Of a stretch of DNA of 64,000 nucleotides, positions 55,918 to 64,000 are shown one piece after another (the first letter of the stretch is position 1; each line of letters opens with the position of its first letter). The DNA is from Skeletonema tropicum. Taxonomy: Eukaryota > Bacillariophyta > Thalassiosirophyceae > Thalassiosirales > Thalassiosiraceae. The DNA lies in NCBI GenBank assembly GCA_037178625.1, contig CM074133.1, positions 1,922,001 through 1,986,000 on the forward strand, read 5' to 3'. The translations under genes were made by a program, and so were the position numbers. A model generated the notes under the pieces. The model did no database searches and had not been told where the DNA came from. It saw only the letters and a list, made by a program, of their open reading frames with translations.

Positions 55918-56178
55918 ATGAAGAATATCACCAGTATCATCTTTATCGCCTCTGTTCTCCTCAGCCGGGCTGAAGCTGGCCCGATCACCTGCGGTGCTTG
56001 CTACTCGGCTTGCAATGCAGGCTATGTTTCATGTATGGCGTCTTCTGGCTTGGTAGCTGGAACCACCGGCCCTGTGGGGTGGTGGGCATGGCTTACAAGT
56101 GCTGCTGCCGGCTGCTCTGCAGTTCAAGGCGCGTGTATGGCAGCCTGTGCTGCATCAGCGGCTGCGCCGACTCCTTAA
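55918..56178 (+). CDS. Small secreted Cys-rich protein (ZYS3-like family)
   Basis: 86 aa from the Met at 55918, giving a clear signal peptide (MKNITSIIFIASVLLSRAEA). The mature part has GPITCGACYSACNAGYVSCMASSGLVAGT...AGCSAVQGACMAACAASAAAP: paired C-x2-C-x3-C and C-x6-C-x3-C motifs with Gly/Ala-rich spacers. Small proteins of this shape occur in many fungi, oomycetes and algae and include a zygote-specific Chlamydomonas protein. Function unknown. The longer frame (55831) adds a non-signal leader and is rejected. Confidence 0.75.
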   Translation: MKNITSIIFIASVLLSRAEAGPITCGACYSACNAGYVSCMASSGLVAGTTGPVGWWAWLTSAAAGCSAVQGACMAACAASAAAPTP

Positions 56179-56395
56179 CTTGCTTGCCAAGAAGGTTAGA
56201 ATGATTCTCTCATGTGAATGTTTTTGGCTGAGAAAGATAATTACTTGCTGTGAAGACCGACAATAGAGGAGGAAGGTGTATCAACTCATTTCCTCATTTG
56301 ATGAGCCTAAGTAGTCTTTGTAGCTGGTAGATAATAAATTAATGTTGACAACATAATCTTCAATGCATTTGGAGTACACATGTAAATTCCTATTT

Positions 56396-58040
56396 TCACC
56401 GCAACAAGATGTCCTTGCAATTTGCATAGAATGTAGCAACACTCGGCCAATCTGTCCAAATCGCCATAATTCCAACGTCTTCATAAAGCACATCCAGAAC
56501 TTTGATCACGTCCGAGTCGGTTCTCAATACTTGCGATATTGTTGAGTAGTACCACCCACCTCCTTTGCATAGTGCGTCACTCCTTTCAAGAGTCCATGCA
56601 ACTATATCCAATCCAAGATCCTTTGCCACTTTGGCATATAGAGTCGGGACAAGGTTGTTTTCCTTATCCACTTGCAGAAGCATCGATATTGATGGAGCTA
56701 TCGCAGTGACACCATTGTCGACAAGTGGCTGGAAATAATTTTGCAGTTGATGTCTGGTATACGTGATTGCAAGCCAATTCTTATCCAAAGCGAACGTATT
56801 CAATCCATATGGAGTCTTTGCCACATGGTACAAATCGTCCCATTCGAATCCTTGAAAGAATACCCTGCTCGGATCTGTATGATTGTAATCCGCAAGAACT
56901 CTCTCCAAGAACATTTGCCGCGTATATTGCTTTGTAAACTTATAATCTAGCATTTTGTACTCTGGCGAAAAACTCCCTCCATTCGCATTGACAACATCGA
57001 TAAAGTTTTTGTGGCTTTGTATATGAGGGCAATCGTGGGCGTACAAATCTGTTTGGAAGGATTTTGTGTGTGAAATATATTGTTGTGGAGTCTTGGCACG
57101 CTTGTTGGCAGAGGACTGCGTAGGATGTTTAGTGATGCTGAATGCGATATAGTACTGCATAACACTCGCACAAGTAGTGGGCACTTACCATTCTTCCACA
57201 CATTTGATTCTGTATTTCACTCAATGTAAAGTCAGTAGTACAGCATTTTGCAGAGGCAGGACGATTCCCCATAGCAGGTCGAAATTGCTGTGTACATTTG
57301 GATGCTAATGGTGTCATCAATACATTTGTTGTCAAATGTAAATCACATCTTTCATGGCGGCATATCAATTGTTTATCTTTTGTCAAGTTAATGTCGCACT
57401 CGACGACGCCCGCCCCCATGCGCGTTGCTGCATCGTGACTTCGATCGGTATGTTCTGGGAATTGAAGTGCGGCTCCACGGTGACCCAATACAAAGTTACT
57501 AGGACGAAACGATTTGATATTCAGTGCGCATTTTTGCAAAGTGCTCTTCAATTCTGGATTACCATTGTCCATTTCATTGATGAGGAAATATGGACGTGGA
57601 CCGATTGATACCTTGGTTCGATTGTGTGAGTGAAGATGCAGAAGTGTGTTTAGAGTATGAATCTTTGGATTATGTGATCCGTTGCTGGCAGTAGAGGATG
57701 ATTTCATTACAATCAACATTATACGGACGTCTTCGTAGATAGAGCGAGCGCAGGCTAAGAACACACCCAAAATCATTCCTGATACAAACGAGTTGTGCCT
57801 CTTGCAGCATCGCTTGTGATGGGCTATGTCTTGTTTGTCAATGTTGTCGGCATCGGGAATGGGGTGATATGACTTGCCATTTATCTGGTGATCACTGGCA
57901 ACACCCATCGACTGATATGATCCCTTCATAATGGTGCAAGTAGAAGCAAAAAGCAACGCGCAGCAAGCTCTAGCGTATGCCGTAGGGCGGTCGCCGTTTT
58001 GGTTATTATTGTATCGTATGAAGCCGCACAAAAATGACAA
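56396..58040 (-). CDS. Membrane-anchored glycerophosphodiester phosphodiesterase
   Basis: Hydrolyses glycerophosphodiesters to glycerol-3-phosphate and an alcohol. Exons 57189-58040 and 56396-57115 (73-nt phase-0 intron, GTAAGT...CGCAG) give 523 aa. An N-terminal transmembrane segment (FVSGMILGVFLACARSIY, residues ~88-105) precedes the catalytic TIM barrel: LGHRGAALQFPEHT (catalytic His, Arg), GAGVVECDINLTKDKQLICRHE (metal-binding Glu/Asp and catalytic His), then DLGLDIVAWTLE and a C-terminal DWPSVATFYANC, where family members have the DYP-type substrate motif. Unspliced reading stops shortly after the donor, which supports the intron. Confidence 0.85.
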
Positions 58041-58152
58041 TGGTGGTCAAGTAAAAAAAATAGACATCAACTCTGCTGGCTGTACGTGCGTAGGAATTGG
58101 TACGAGAATATCTTTTCCATCAAATCATATGGGGAGCGCGGAGCGGAGGCAT

Positions 58153-58647
58153 TACTGTACGGCTGGGTTCAAATAGCACCATGTAAATCGGGGGACCACT
58201 TTTCAAAATGTTCTCGTCGGAATATTTTCCTGCTTTTTTTTGCACTACACAGGCAAGAACTAGTAGCGTGTAGTAGAAAATTAAAACATGCAATTATATG
58301 ATATTGAATGAGTAAAGTGGTCCCCCGATTTTATTTATGCATTTGAAGCATTTGTGAGGGATTCCCAGTTTCAGAAATTAGATGAGACAGATTGAGTGCC
58401 GGTCTAAAACAAAAATAATTCCTACGTACAGTAGTTTTCTTCGAGAAAGTCATCACTCAAAATGAGCTAAACCATGGTGAAATACCCTCTCCTACGGCCG
58501 CCAATAACACAACAACTACTGGTCTCACAGGCCCAGATGAAACCGATATCTCATCCTGTTGGTCCATAGGATCTCATCGATACCTCATTTGTTGTCTAAC
58601 TACCAGTAATGAATTCAAAAGTGCTATTTGAACCCAGCCGTACGGTA
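58153..58647. mobile_element. 495-bp inverted-repeat element (MITE)
   Basis: The ends tactgtacggctgggttcaa (58153-) and its reverse complement at 58621-58647 match over 27 bp with one mismatch. No coding potential and no certain target duplication. It lies between the phosphodiesterase and HMBS-like genes, in the promoter side of both. Confidence 0.75.
58185..58331. mobile_element. 147-bp inverted-repeat element nested inside the MITE
   Basis: aaatcgggggaccacttt at 58185-58202 is repeated in reverse complement at 58314-58331, 18 bp perfect. It sits wholly within the larger element, so it either inserted into it or forms an inner foldback. Confidence 0.7.
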
Positions 58648-58712
58648 GGAATTTAGGAGCACGGAGCAAGCACGTATAGCAGGGTCCACTACGTCGATCT
58701 ATCGTACGTCGA

Positions 58713-59825
58713 ATGGTGCTGCAGCTCAAAAGCATAATGATATGTCCCACCAATCTACTGTTACTATTGCTGTTACTTCAATGCGGTACAAATCGCTGCA
58801 CCTCATTGTCTCTACGAATCGGCACACGTTCCTCCAAATTAGCTCTTACTCAAGCACGACGATTTCAAGAAGTTATTGAATGTAAGCACAACATCGAAAC
58901 TAAATTAGTGCCTATTGATACATCGGGAGATAAGACTGGTGTGGTTGACAAAATATCTACTCAGAAGTTACCGCTGGCGATTCAGGGAGTTGATTTTACC
59001 GGTGCATTGGATGAAGCTTTAGCAGATGGGATTGTAGACGTCGTGGTGCATAGTCTAAAAGACATTCCACCTGATAATCGCTGGCGTATCAATGCAAATG
59101 AACCTCGGATACAAATTGGAGCTTACTTGGGACCAAGAGAACATCCTTTGGATGTATTGGTGTCAAAAGAATACAAATCAATACAGTCGTTACCGATTGG
59201 AGGGAAAGTGGGTTCTGCTTCTGTACGTAGACAAGCGCAACTATTAGCATGCAGGCCGGACCTGGAGATAGTGAATATTCGGGGTAATATTGATGCAAGG
59301 CTTACTGCATTGGATAGAGGCGAATTAGATGGACTGATTCTCGCTTACGCTGGTCTGAACAGACTAGGAATGCTCTTGGACGACTCATGCACGAGTTACA
59401 AATGCAACCAAATACCAGCAGATGTCTTACTTCCAGGTGTTGGCCAAGGTATCATTGCAATTACGTGTCGCACAGATGATGCAACAACAATATCACTGTT
59501 AAAAGAAGTGGATAATCACGAAAATCGGATAGCAGCAACGACGGAGCGATCTTTCTTGGATTTGTTGGATCATCTTTCTCCATGGAGTGGACGTCCTCCA
59601 GTCGCAGCGCTCATGTCTCCTCCTGATGATGAGAGTGGTAACGAATGTTGGCATTTTCGTGGCTTGTTAGCAACTCCAGATGGGTCAAAAGTGCTGACTG
59701 TCAATGAAACACTACATCACAGTCATTGCAACGAAGCTGCTGCATTAAATCTTGGTCGTGCGGCAGCAACAAAACTGAGCAAGCAAGCTGGGGATCACTT
59801 CTTGGACACTTTCTACAAACAGTAA
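58713..59825 (+). CDS. hemC-like: Hydroxymethylbilane synthase homologue lacking the cofactor Cys
   Basis: 370 aa with an N-terminal hydrophobic leader (LLLLLLLQCGTNRC; Met at 58713 or 58737). Family features: RIGTRSSKLALTQA, VVVHSLKDIPPD (retains the catalytic Asp), GSASVRRQAQL, NIRGNIDARLTALDRGELDGLILAYAGLNRLG and LPGVGQGIIAI. In canonical enzymes the dipyrromethane cofactor is bound through a Cys in GG/NC-x2-P-I/V-A. Here the segment is LLDHLSPWSGRPPVAALM, with Gly at that position and three extra residues. KGLFTKE is also altered (GVDFTGALDE). It is therefore a diverged, probably non-canonical paralogue; a heme or chlorophyll role is inferred only from homology. Confidence 0.82.
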   Translation: MVLQLKSIMICPTNLLLLLLLLQCGTNRCTSLSLRIGTRSSKLALTQARRFQEVIECKHNIETKLVPIDTSGDKTGVVDKISTQKLPLAIQGVDFTGALDEALADGIVDVVVHSLKDIPPDNRWRINANEPRIQIGAYLGPREHPLDVLVSKEYKSIQSLPIGGKVGSASVRRQAQLLACRPDLEIVNIRGNIDARLTALDRGELDGLILAYAGLNRLGMLLDDSCTSYKCNQIPADVLLPGVGQGIIAITCRTDDATTISLLKEVDNHENRIAATTERSFLDLLDHLSPWSGRPPVAALMSPPDDESGNECWHFRGLLATPDGSKVLTVNETLHHSHCNEAAALNLGRAAATKLSKQAGDHFLDTFYKQ

Positions 59826-59920
59826 TCTGTAATCTATGCAGTGTTTTCACTATCACATTAGTAATGGGCATAGCAGCCTATTCTACATTTCTCTTTAGCA
59901 CGGTAGCAGTAACAGCAGAT

Positions 59921-62495
59921 CTACCTAATCACGGACATCATCTTTTTGTACAGAACCTCTTCTGCTCCAATATCTGCATTGAAGCTGTGTTTCCCCGGCA
60001 CGACTTCATCATCCTTGATTTTCAACGCCAACCTTGTTCCCATGTCAATGGCTCGTTTGGCATCTAGTTCTCCTGCTTCGTAAGCACCACCAATGGTAAA
60101 TACTTTACCTGCTAGATCAGTTCCTGCATCCACGGCTGCCTTTTCCAGGTCCTTTTTCGATACTTGGCCAGCGCATAGAATTATGTTGTCAACTTCTAAC
60201 ACTCGTGTTTCTTTCTTGTCTCCAGTTCCCACTGTGATGTGCAAGTTTCCATCTTCATCAACTCTATCGTATGATACTTGAGGCAGCATCTCAACAGCCT
60301 TCGAACGAACAAGTTCAGAACGGTGAATCCAACCAGTCGTTTTCCCCAGCCCTGCGCCCAACTTTCCCTTCTTGCGTTGCATCAAAATAATCTCTCTATG
60401 AGGTGGTGGTATTTTGATCTGCTCATCAGGAAGCAATCCGCCTCTGTCACTGTTTTGTTTGTCCACACCCCACTTTGTGAGGAACTCGTCAACATTGACT
60501 TCATCGGCTGATTTATCGTGATCGTCTGCATCGTCGTGATGCAAAAGATACTCGGATACATCGAAGCCGATACCTCCAGCCCCAATCACAGCAACCTTGC
60601 GCCCAACCTTTGCTTTGTGGCGTAAGACATCAATATACGATAAAACTTTGGGATGATCTAGACCAGGAATATTGGGCACACGTGGATCAACTCCTGTAGC
60701 AATAATCCACTTGTCAATTTTCTCATCGCTGCTGTTGCTGCTTAGGCGGTCCATATCATCGTACGATACTTCAGTTCCAAGCCTAATATCAAGCTTGCCC
60801 TCCTTCTCCAACTTTCGGAGCTGGACATTGAAATAGCGGATAGTTTCATGGAATTCTTCTTTGCCAGGAATTCGTTTGGCCATATTGAATTGCCCACCAA
60901 TCTCAGGCGACTTGTCAAACAGAGTAACATTATGGCCAATAGTTGCAGCTGTGTGCGCAAAAGCCATTCCAGCAGGACCAGCACCAACAACACCAATGTT
61001 TAGCCTATCCTCTGCACGAATCGAGTTGGGGGTAATGTCAATCTCTGTTTCGTGGCACGCACGTGGGTTCACTAAACAGCTTGCTGTCTTTCCAATGAAT
61101 GCATGATCTAAGCACGCTTGGTTGCAGCCTATACATGTATTGATATCTTCGTGCCTCCCCTCTCTACTCTTCTTCACAATCTCTGGATCGGCAAGGAATG
61201 GACGAGCCATTGAGATCAAATCAGCACTGCCACTTGACAAAATGTTTTCAATAGTCGTCGGAGCATTGATACGATTTGTAGCGCACAAAGGAACAGAAAC
61301 AATATTCTCATCCCGTAGCTTCTTTGTCACCCATGAATACGCACCACGAGGGACACTAGTTGCAATGGTTGGAATTCGAGCCTCGTGCCACCCAATTCCA
61401 GTATTGATAATCGTAACTCCTGCATTTTCGAGTTCCTGCGCCAAGGCCTTGATTTCTTCCCAAGAACTACCATCCTTTACTAAATCCAACATGCTCAAAC
61501 GAAAAATAATGATGAAATCCAAACCGCAAGCCTTCCTTGTCTCAGTGACAATTTCCACCGCTAATCTCATACGGTTTGCAAAGCTATCTCCGCCATACTC
61601 ATCAGTTCGCTGGTTTGTCTTTGACACCAAGAATTGATTGATTAGATACCCTTCACTTCCCATGATTTCAACTCCATCATATCCCGCCTCTTTTGCCAGC
61701 ACTGCACAATTGACAAAATCACGAATGGTTGCTTTGACATCACTTGTCGACAATTCTTTGGCTTGAAATGGAGAAATGGGGCTCTTCGTGGAGCTTGCAG
61801 AGACAGCAAATGGATGATACGCGTACCTACCAGTGTGAAGGATTTGAAGGCAAATCCGTGCTGTTTCGGTAGCATTGGCCCCATAAGATGGTATTTGAAT
61901 GGAATGAACCATCTCTGTTACAACTTTATGACGATCGCGTTCTGTTTCAGTTGAGAGTTTTCCAGCAAATGGTCCTACCCATCCTTGTCTATTGGGCGAA
62001 ACTCCTCCGGTGACTGTTTTGAGAAAGGAGATGAATTGAATTCAATGCACAATGAGTTGAGTTGACTTGTTCGAGCGAATGATGTAAAATTGCGAACAAA
62101 CTCAAATTGCACGTACCCATTAATGAAGCACCACCCTTCGCTCGTTCGGCAAAAAAGCACGCCATCTCGGTCAAATCTGTATGATCATCATCCGCATTCA
62201 ACAGAGGCAACATCAACTTGGGAATAGAATGCCCTTCTAGTCCTGTGTGCATTGATCCCATTATGACTCGATTTGGGAGGCTTCCGATATCTGGACCGAG
62301 GTCCAGTGGTGTGAACATGTGGGGATAATGTGGATTGCTGCCACCGTCATTTTGAAGGCTGTTGCCATTGATGTTGGCCGATGCAGAACTCAAGCTGCGA
62401 TACGAGCTCTTGCTGTTGAGCAAGCACCGCATATGATAGCGGTAGGGATTTCGCAGTACCGACATCATCATGATTTGCATTCTTTTGTCTGACAA
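59921..62495 (-). CDS. 2,4-dienoyl-CoA reductase-like (FadH type) Fe-S flavoprotein
   Basis: NADPH-dependent reductase of the old-yellow-enzyme/FadH class, used in beta-oxidation of unsaturated fatty acids. Exons 62117-62495 and 59921-62013 (103-nt phase-1 intron, G|GTACGT...ACAG) yield about 823 aa. FMN barrel: LPNRVIMGSMHTGLE, ERAKGGASLMGVTGG, YDGVEIMGSEGYLINQFL. The 4Fe-4S cluster motif is CIGCNQACLDHAFIGKTASC. FAD domain GVVGAGPAGMAFAHTAATIGH; NADPH domain VAVIGAGGIGFDVSEYLLHH. The N-terminal ~60 residues are Arg/Ser-rich and could target mitochondria; there is no peroxisomal C-terminal tripeptide. Confidence 0.88.
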
Positions 62496-62969
62496 TATTA
62501 GGTTCCGTCAACTAAAAAAAATGTGTTGTGTTAGAGAGCGTTGCACTTCTATCTAGTCTATCTAGCAATAGAGCACTGTCGATGAAAAAACAATAATATC
62601 ACAAACACGGTTGTTCAGAGCACGCATTTGTGATCGATTGGCGTAGGCGTCTCCTTGCTGGGGCTGATCCTGTCGATTGTGCTTGCCTCGGCTTGGCTTG
62701 ATGGTGTTCTGTTCTGTTCTGTTCACTATGTTCTGTGAACATCATCATCGTCGATGGCATTTTTGCAATTTTTGATGACACCAAAGATCTGCGAATGTGT
62801 GACACCATCCGCGTGAAGGATAATCGATACGATTATAGACACGAGATCATTTACGCACGAGTGACATCAAGACCAAAAATATTCTCCCGCCGGATGGATA
62901 GTGGGCGCTTTTCATTTTATGTTGTGGGCATCGCCCCCGTTGGGCCAACAACTACACAAAATCGTCCTT
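62496..62969. other. Intergenic, no gene seen
   Basis: Promoter side of the reductase gene up to the first direct repeat. A short tgttctgttctgttc run occurs near 62707. Confidence 0.4.
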
Positions 62970-63158
62970 TTTCCTGCGGAAAACCGGCGTCGCGCCTTGG
63001 TCCTCCTGTGTGGTCTGTCACGCTAGAAAAAGAGGTACTAGAGCTGCTTATTGCAGACTACGTTATGTGTATGCAAAGATGTCTCTAGTAATCAGGTACA
63101 AACTACTCTAAGTTTGGACCCAGCCTCGAAAGCCGAAGTAAATTCGGCAGTGTCAGCC
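62970..63158 (-). repeat. ~190-bp direct repeat, distal copy (B2-like)
   Basis: Essentially identical to 63373-63562, from ttttcctgcgg to gtgtcagcc. Confidence 0.93.
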
Positions 63159-63372
63159 GGGTCGGGTGGGTGGGAAAAAAAAGATGAACAGCTATAGGAT
63201 TGTTCTACACGATATTGGTGCTTGATGAACAATGTCCATGGCTGTTCTCTCTCTCTCAACATCCCTTCTGTCTGTCCCTAACGACCAGAGCGATGCGAGA
63301 AGCCGGAAGAAAGAGAAGGAGAAAGACAGGTGTGACGAGATCCGATTTCGTGCGGGCCAAGTCTACCTGTGA
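63159..63372 (-). repeat. Spacer between direct repeats (candidate A2 unit)
   Basis: About 214 bp between the two repeat copies, no ORF. If the neighbouring recombinase belongs to a split-direct-repeat retroelement, this would be the A2 unit, and its twin A1 should lie beyond the window on the plus side. Confidence 0.4.
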
Positions 63373-63562
63373 TTTTCCTGCGGAAAACCGGCGTCGCGCC
63401 TTGGTCCTCCTGTGTGGTCTGTCACGCTAGAAAAAGAGGTACTAGAGCTGCTTATTGCAGACTACGTTATGTGTATGCAAAGATGTCTCTAGTAATCAGG
63501 TACAAACTACTCTAAGTTTGGACCCAGCCTCGAAAGCCGAAGTAAATTCGGCAGTGTCAGCC
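63373..63562 (-). repeat. ~190-bp direct repeat, proximal copy (B1-like)
   Basis: Copy adjacent to the 3' end of the tyrosine recombinase gene; same orientation as 62970-63158. Confidence 0.93.
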
Positions 63563-63697
63563 ACCATGAGAGATGTGATGACACGAGGTGTGAAGAATGT
63601 CGAATACTTCGTGTCAACACAAAGACGACGAATGAACGTAGGGAATAGGCGTGAAATGACCACACAGAGGAACATGGTGTAAAAAAAGAAGCGCACC

Positions 63698-64000
63698 TCA
63701 TTCCGCTCGGGTTAGAGCAGAGTGTTTGGTATAAGCCAGCTCATGAGGTTCGGGATCTCGATAGCGTTTGCCGTCCGTAGTAGGCAGAGGAGGGAGATTG
63801 ATATTAGATATCTGCATTGCAGCAGTATGTTGATCTGCCGAGTAGAATGAATTGCGGAGATACATCAGGAATGTGTTGCTTTTCCAGCGAAGGCGGGTTT
63901 GGATGTAGGAATCGGACATATTGGCCCTGTGAAGAATATTCGCTGCCGTGACACGAATAGAATGACACGTCCAGTTAAGGAGAGATTTGTCGGTAGGACT
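63698..64000 (-). CDS. Tyrosine recombinase C-terminus of a retroelement, 5' part outside window
   Basis: The frame is open to the window edge. It shows H-x2-R in WTCHSIRVTAANILHRANMSD (residues ~13-16 of the visible part), then IQTRLRWKSNTFLMYLRNSFYSADQH, where W of RW-K-S replaces the second His and Tyr in FLMYLR is the expected nucleophile. This matches the catalytic box of tyrosine recombinases of DIRS/Ngaro or Crypton elements. The stop at 63698 is followed by two direct repeats. Confidence 0.75.
   Translation of the reverse strand, partial: SPTDKSLLNWTCHSIRVTAANILHRANMSDSYIQTRLRWKSNTFLMYLRNSFYSADQHTAAMQISNINLPPLPTTDGKRYRDPEPHELAYTKHSALTRAE

Noticed and set aside
58160..58180. tRNA T-arm (gggttcaaat)
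   Set aside because: No acceptor stem, D-arm or anticodon arm fits; the motif belongs to the inverted-repeat element.
62735..63088. 117-codon plus-strand ORF
   Set aside because: It runs into the direct repeat of the retroelement and has no protein-like features.

Overview
The window is eukaryotic nuclear DNA, most likely from a centric, Thalassiosirales-like diatom (inferred, not proven). It has short GT-AG introns (49-121 nt) in otherwise compact genes. Several preproteins have a signal peptide followed by an A-F cleavage motif typical of diatom complex plastids (an ABC1 kinase, a CS/SAP protein and EF-P). Proteins with no homologue I recognise sit beside housekeeping enzymes. I found no tRNA, rRNA or CRISPR array.

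Layout. 1-8.0 kb (all minus): MCM9 helicase running off the left edge; a 2OG-Fe(II) oxygenase-TPR gene whose two halves lie either side of an unrelated 693-aa gene on the same strand, apparently nested in its intron. 8.5-9.9 kb: satellite of seven to eight ~187-bp units. 10.1-10.9 kb: a GST with an in-frame TGA exactly at the catalytic Cys position (candidate selenoprotein). 11.3-16.3 kb: UDP-sugar pyrophosphorylase and a plastid ABC1 kinase. 16.4-21.7 kb (minus): sulfotransferase, SAM methyltransferase, TFIIE-beta. 22.0-24.3 kb: a TTAA-flanked MITE and a protein with three 60-aa repeats. 25.4-27.1 kb (minus): sugar-1-phosphate nucleotidyltransferase-like gene. 27.5-35.7 kb: giant TMEM131-like membrane protein. 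35.8-38.5 kb: CS/SAP protein and a CaaX-box protein. 39-43.8 kb: a pseudogene fragment, a five-copy bacterial-type PH-domain gene with a damaged first third, and plastid EF-P.

44.08-51.53 kb is a mobile block. An outer element with 27-bp terminal inverted repeats (one mismatch), flanked by TA, contains an inner element with 87-bp perfect terminal inverted repeats. The inner element carries a FAR1-like/CCHC-knuckle protein and, convergently, a protein with HxD...H...R spacing of a 2OG-Fe(II) dioxygenase. This transposon-borne oxygenase is the best candidate for an undescribed system.

51.6-62.5 kb: SF-assemblin-like coiled-coil protein, prenylcysteine oxidase, hAT MITE with 8-bp target duplication, small Cys-rich secreted protein, glycerophosphodiester phosphodiesterase, nested inverted-repeat elements, a hydroxymethylbilane synthase homologue without the cofactor-binding Cys, and a FadH-type 2,4-dienoyl-CoA reductase. 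At the right edge a tyrosine recombinase C-terminus precedes two ~190-bp direct repeats arranged as in Ngaro/PAT-like (DIRS-order) retroelements.

Exon boundaries were deduced by eye from GT-AG signals and restored reading frames; no search was run.
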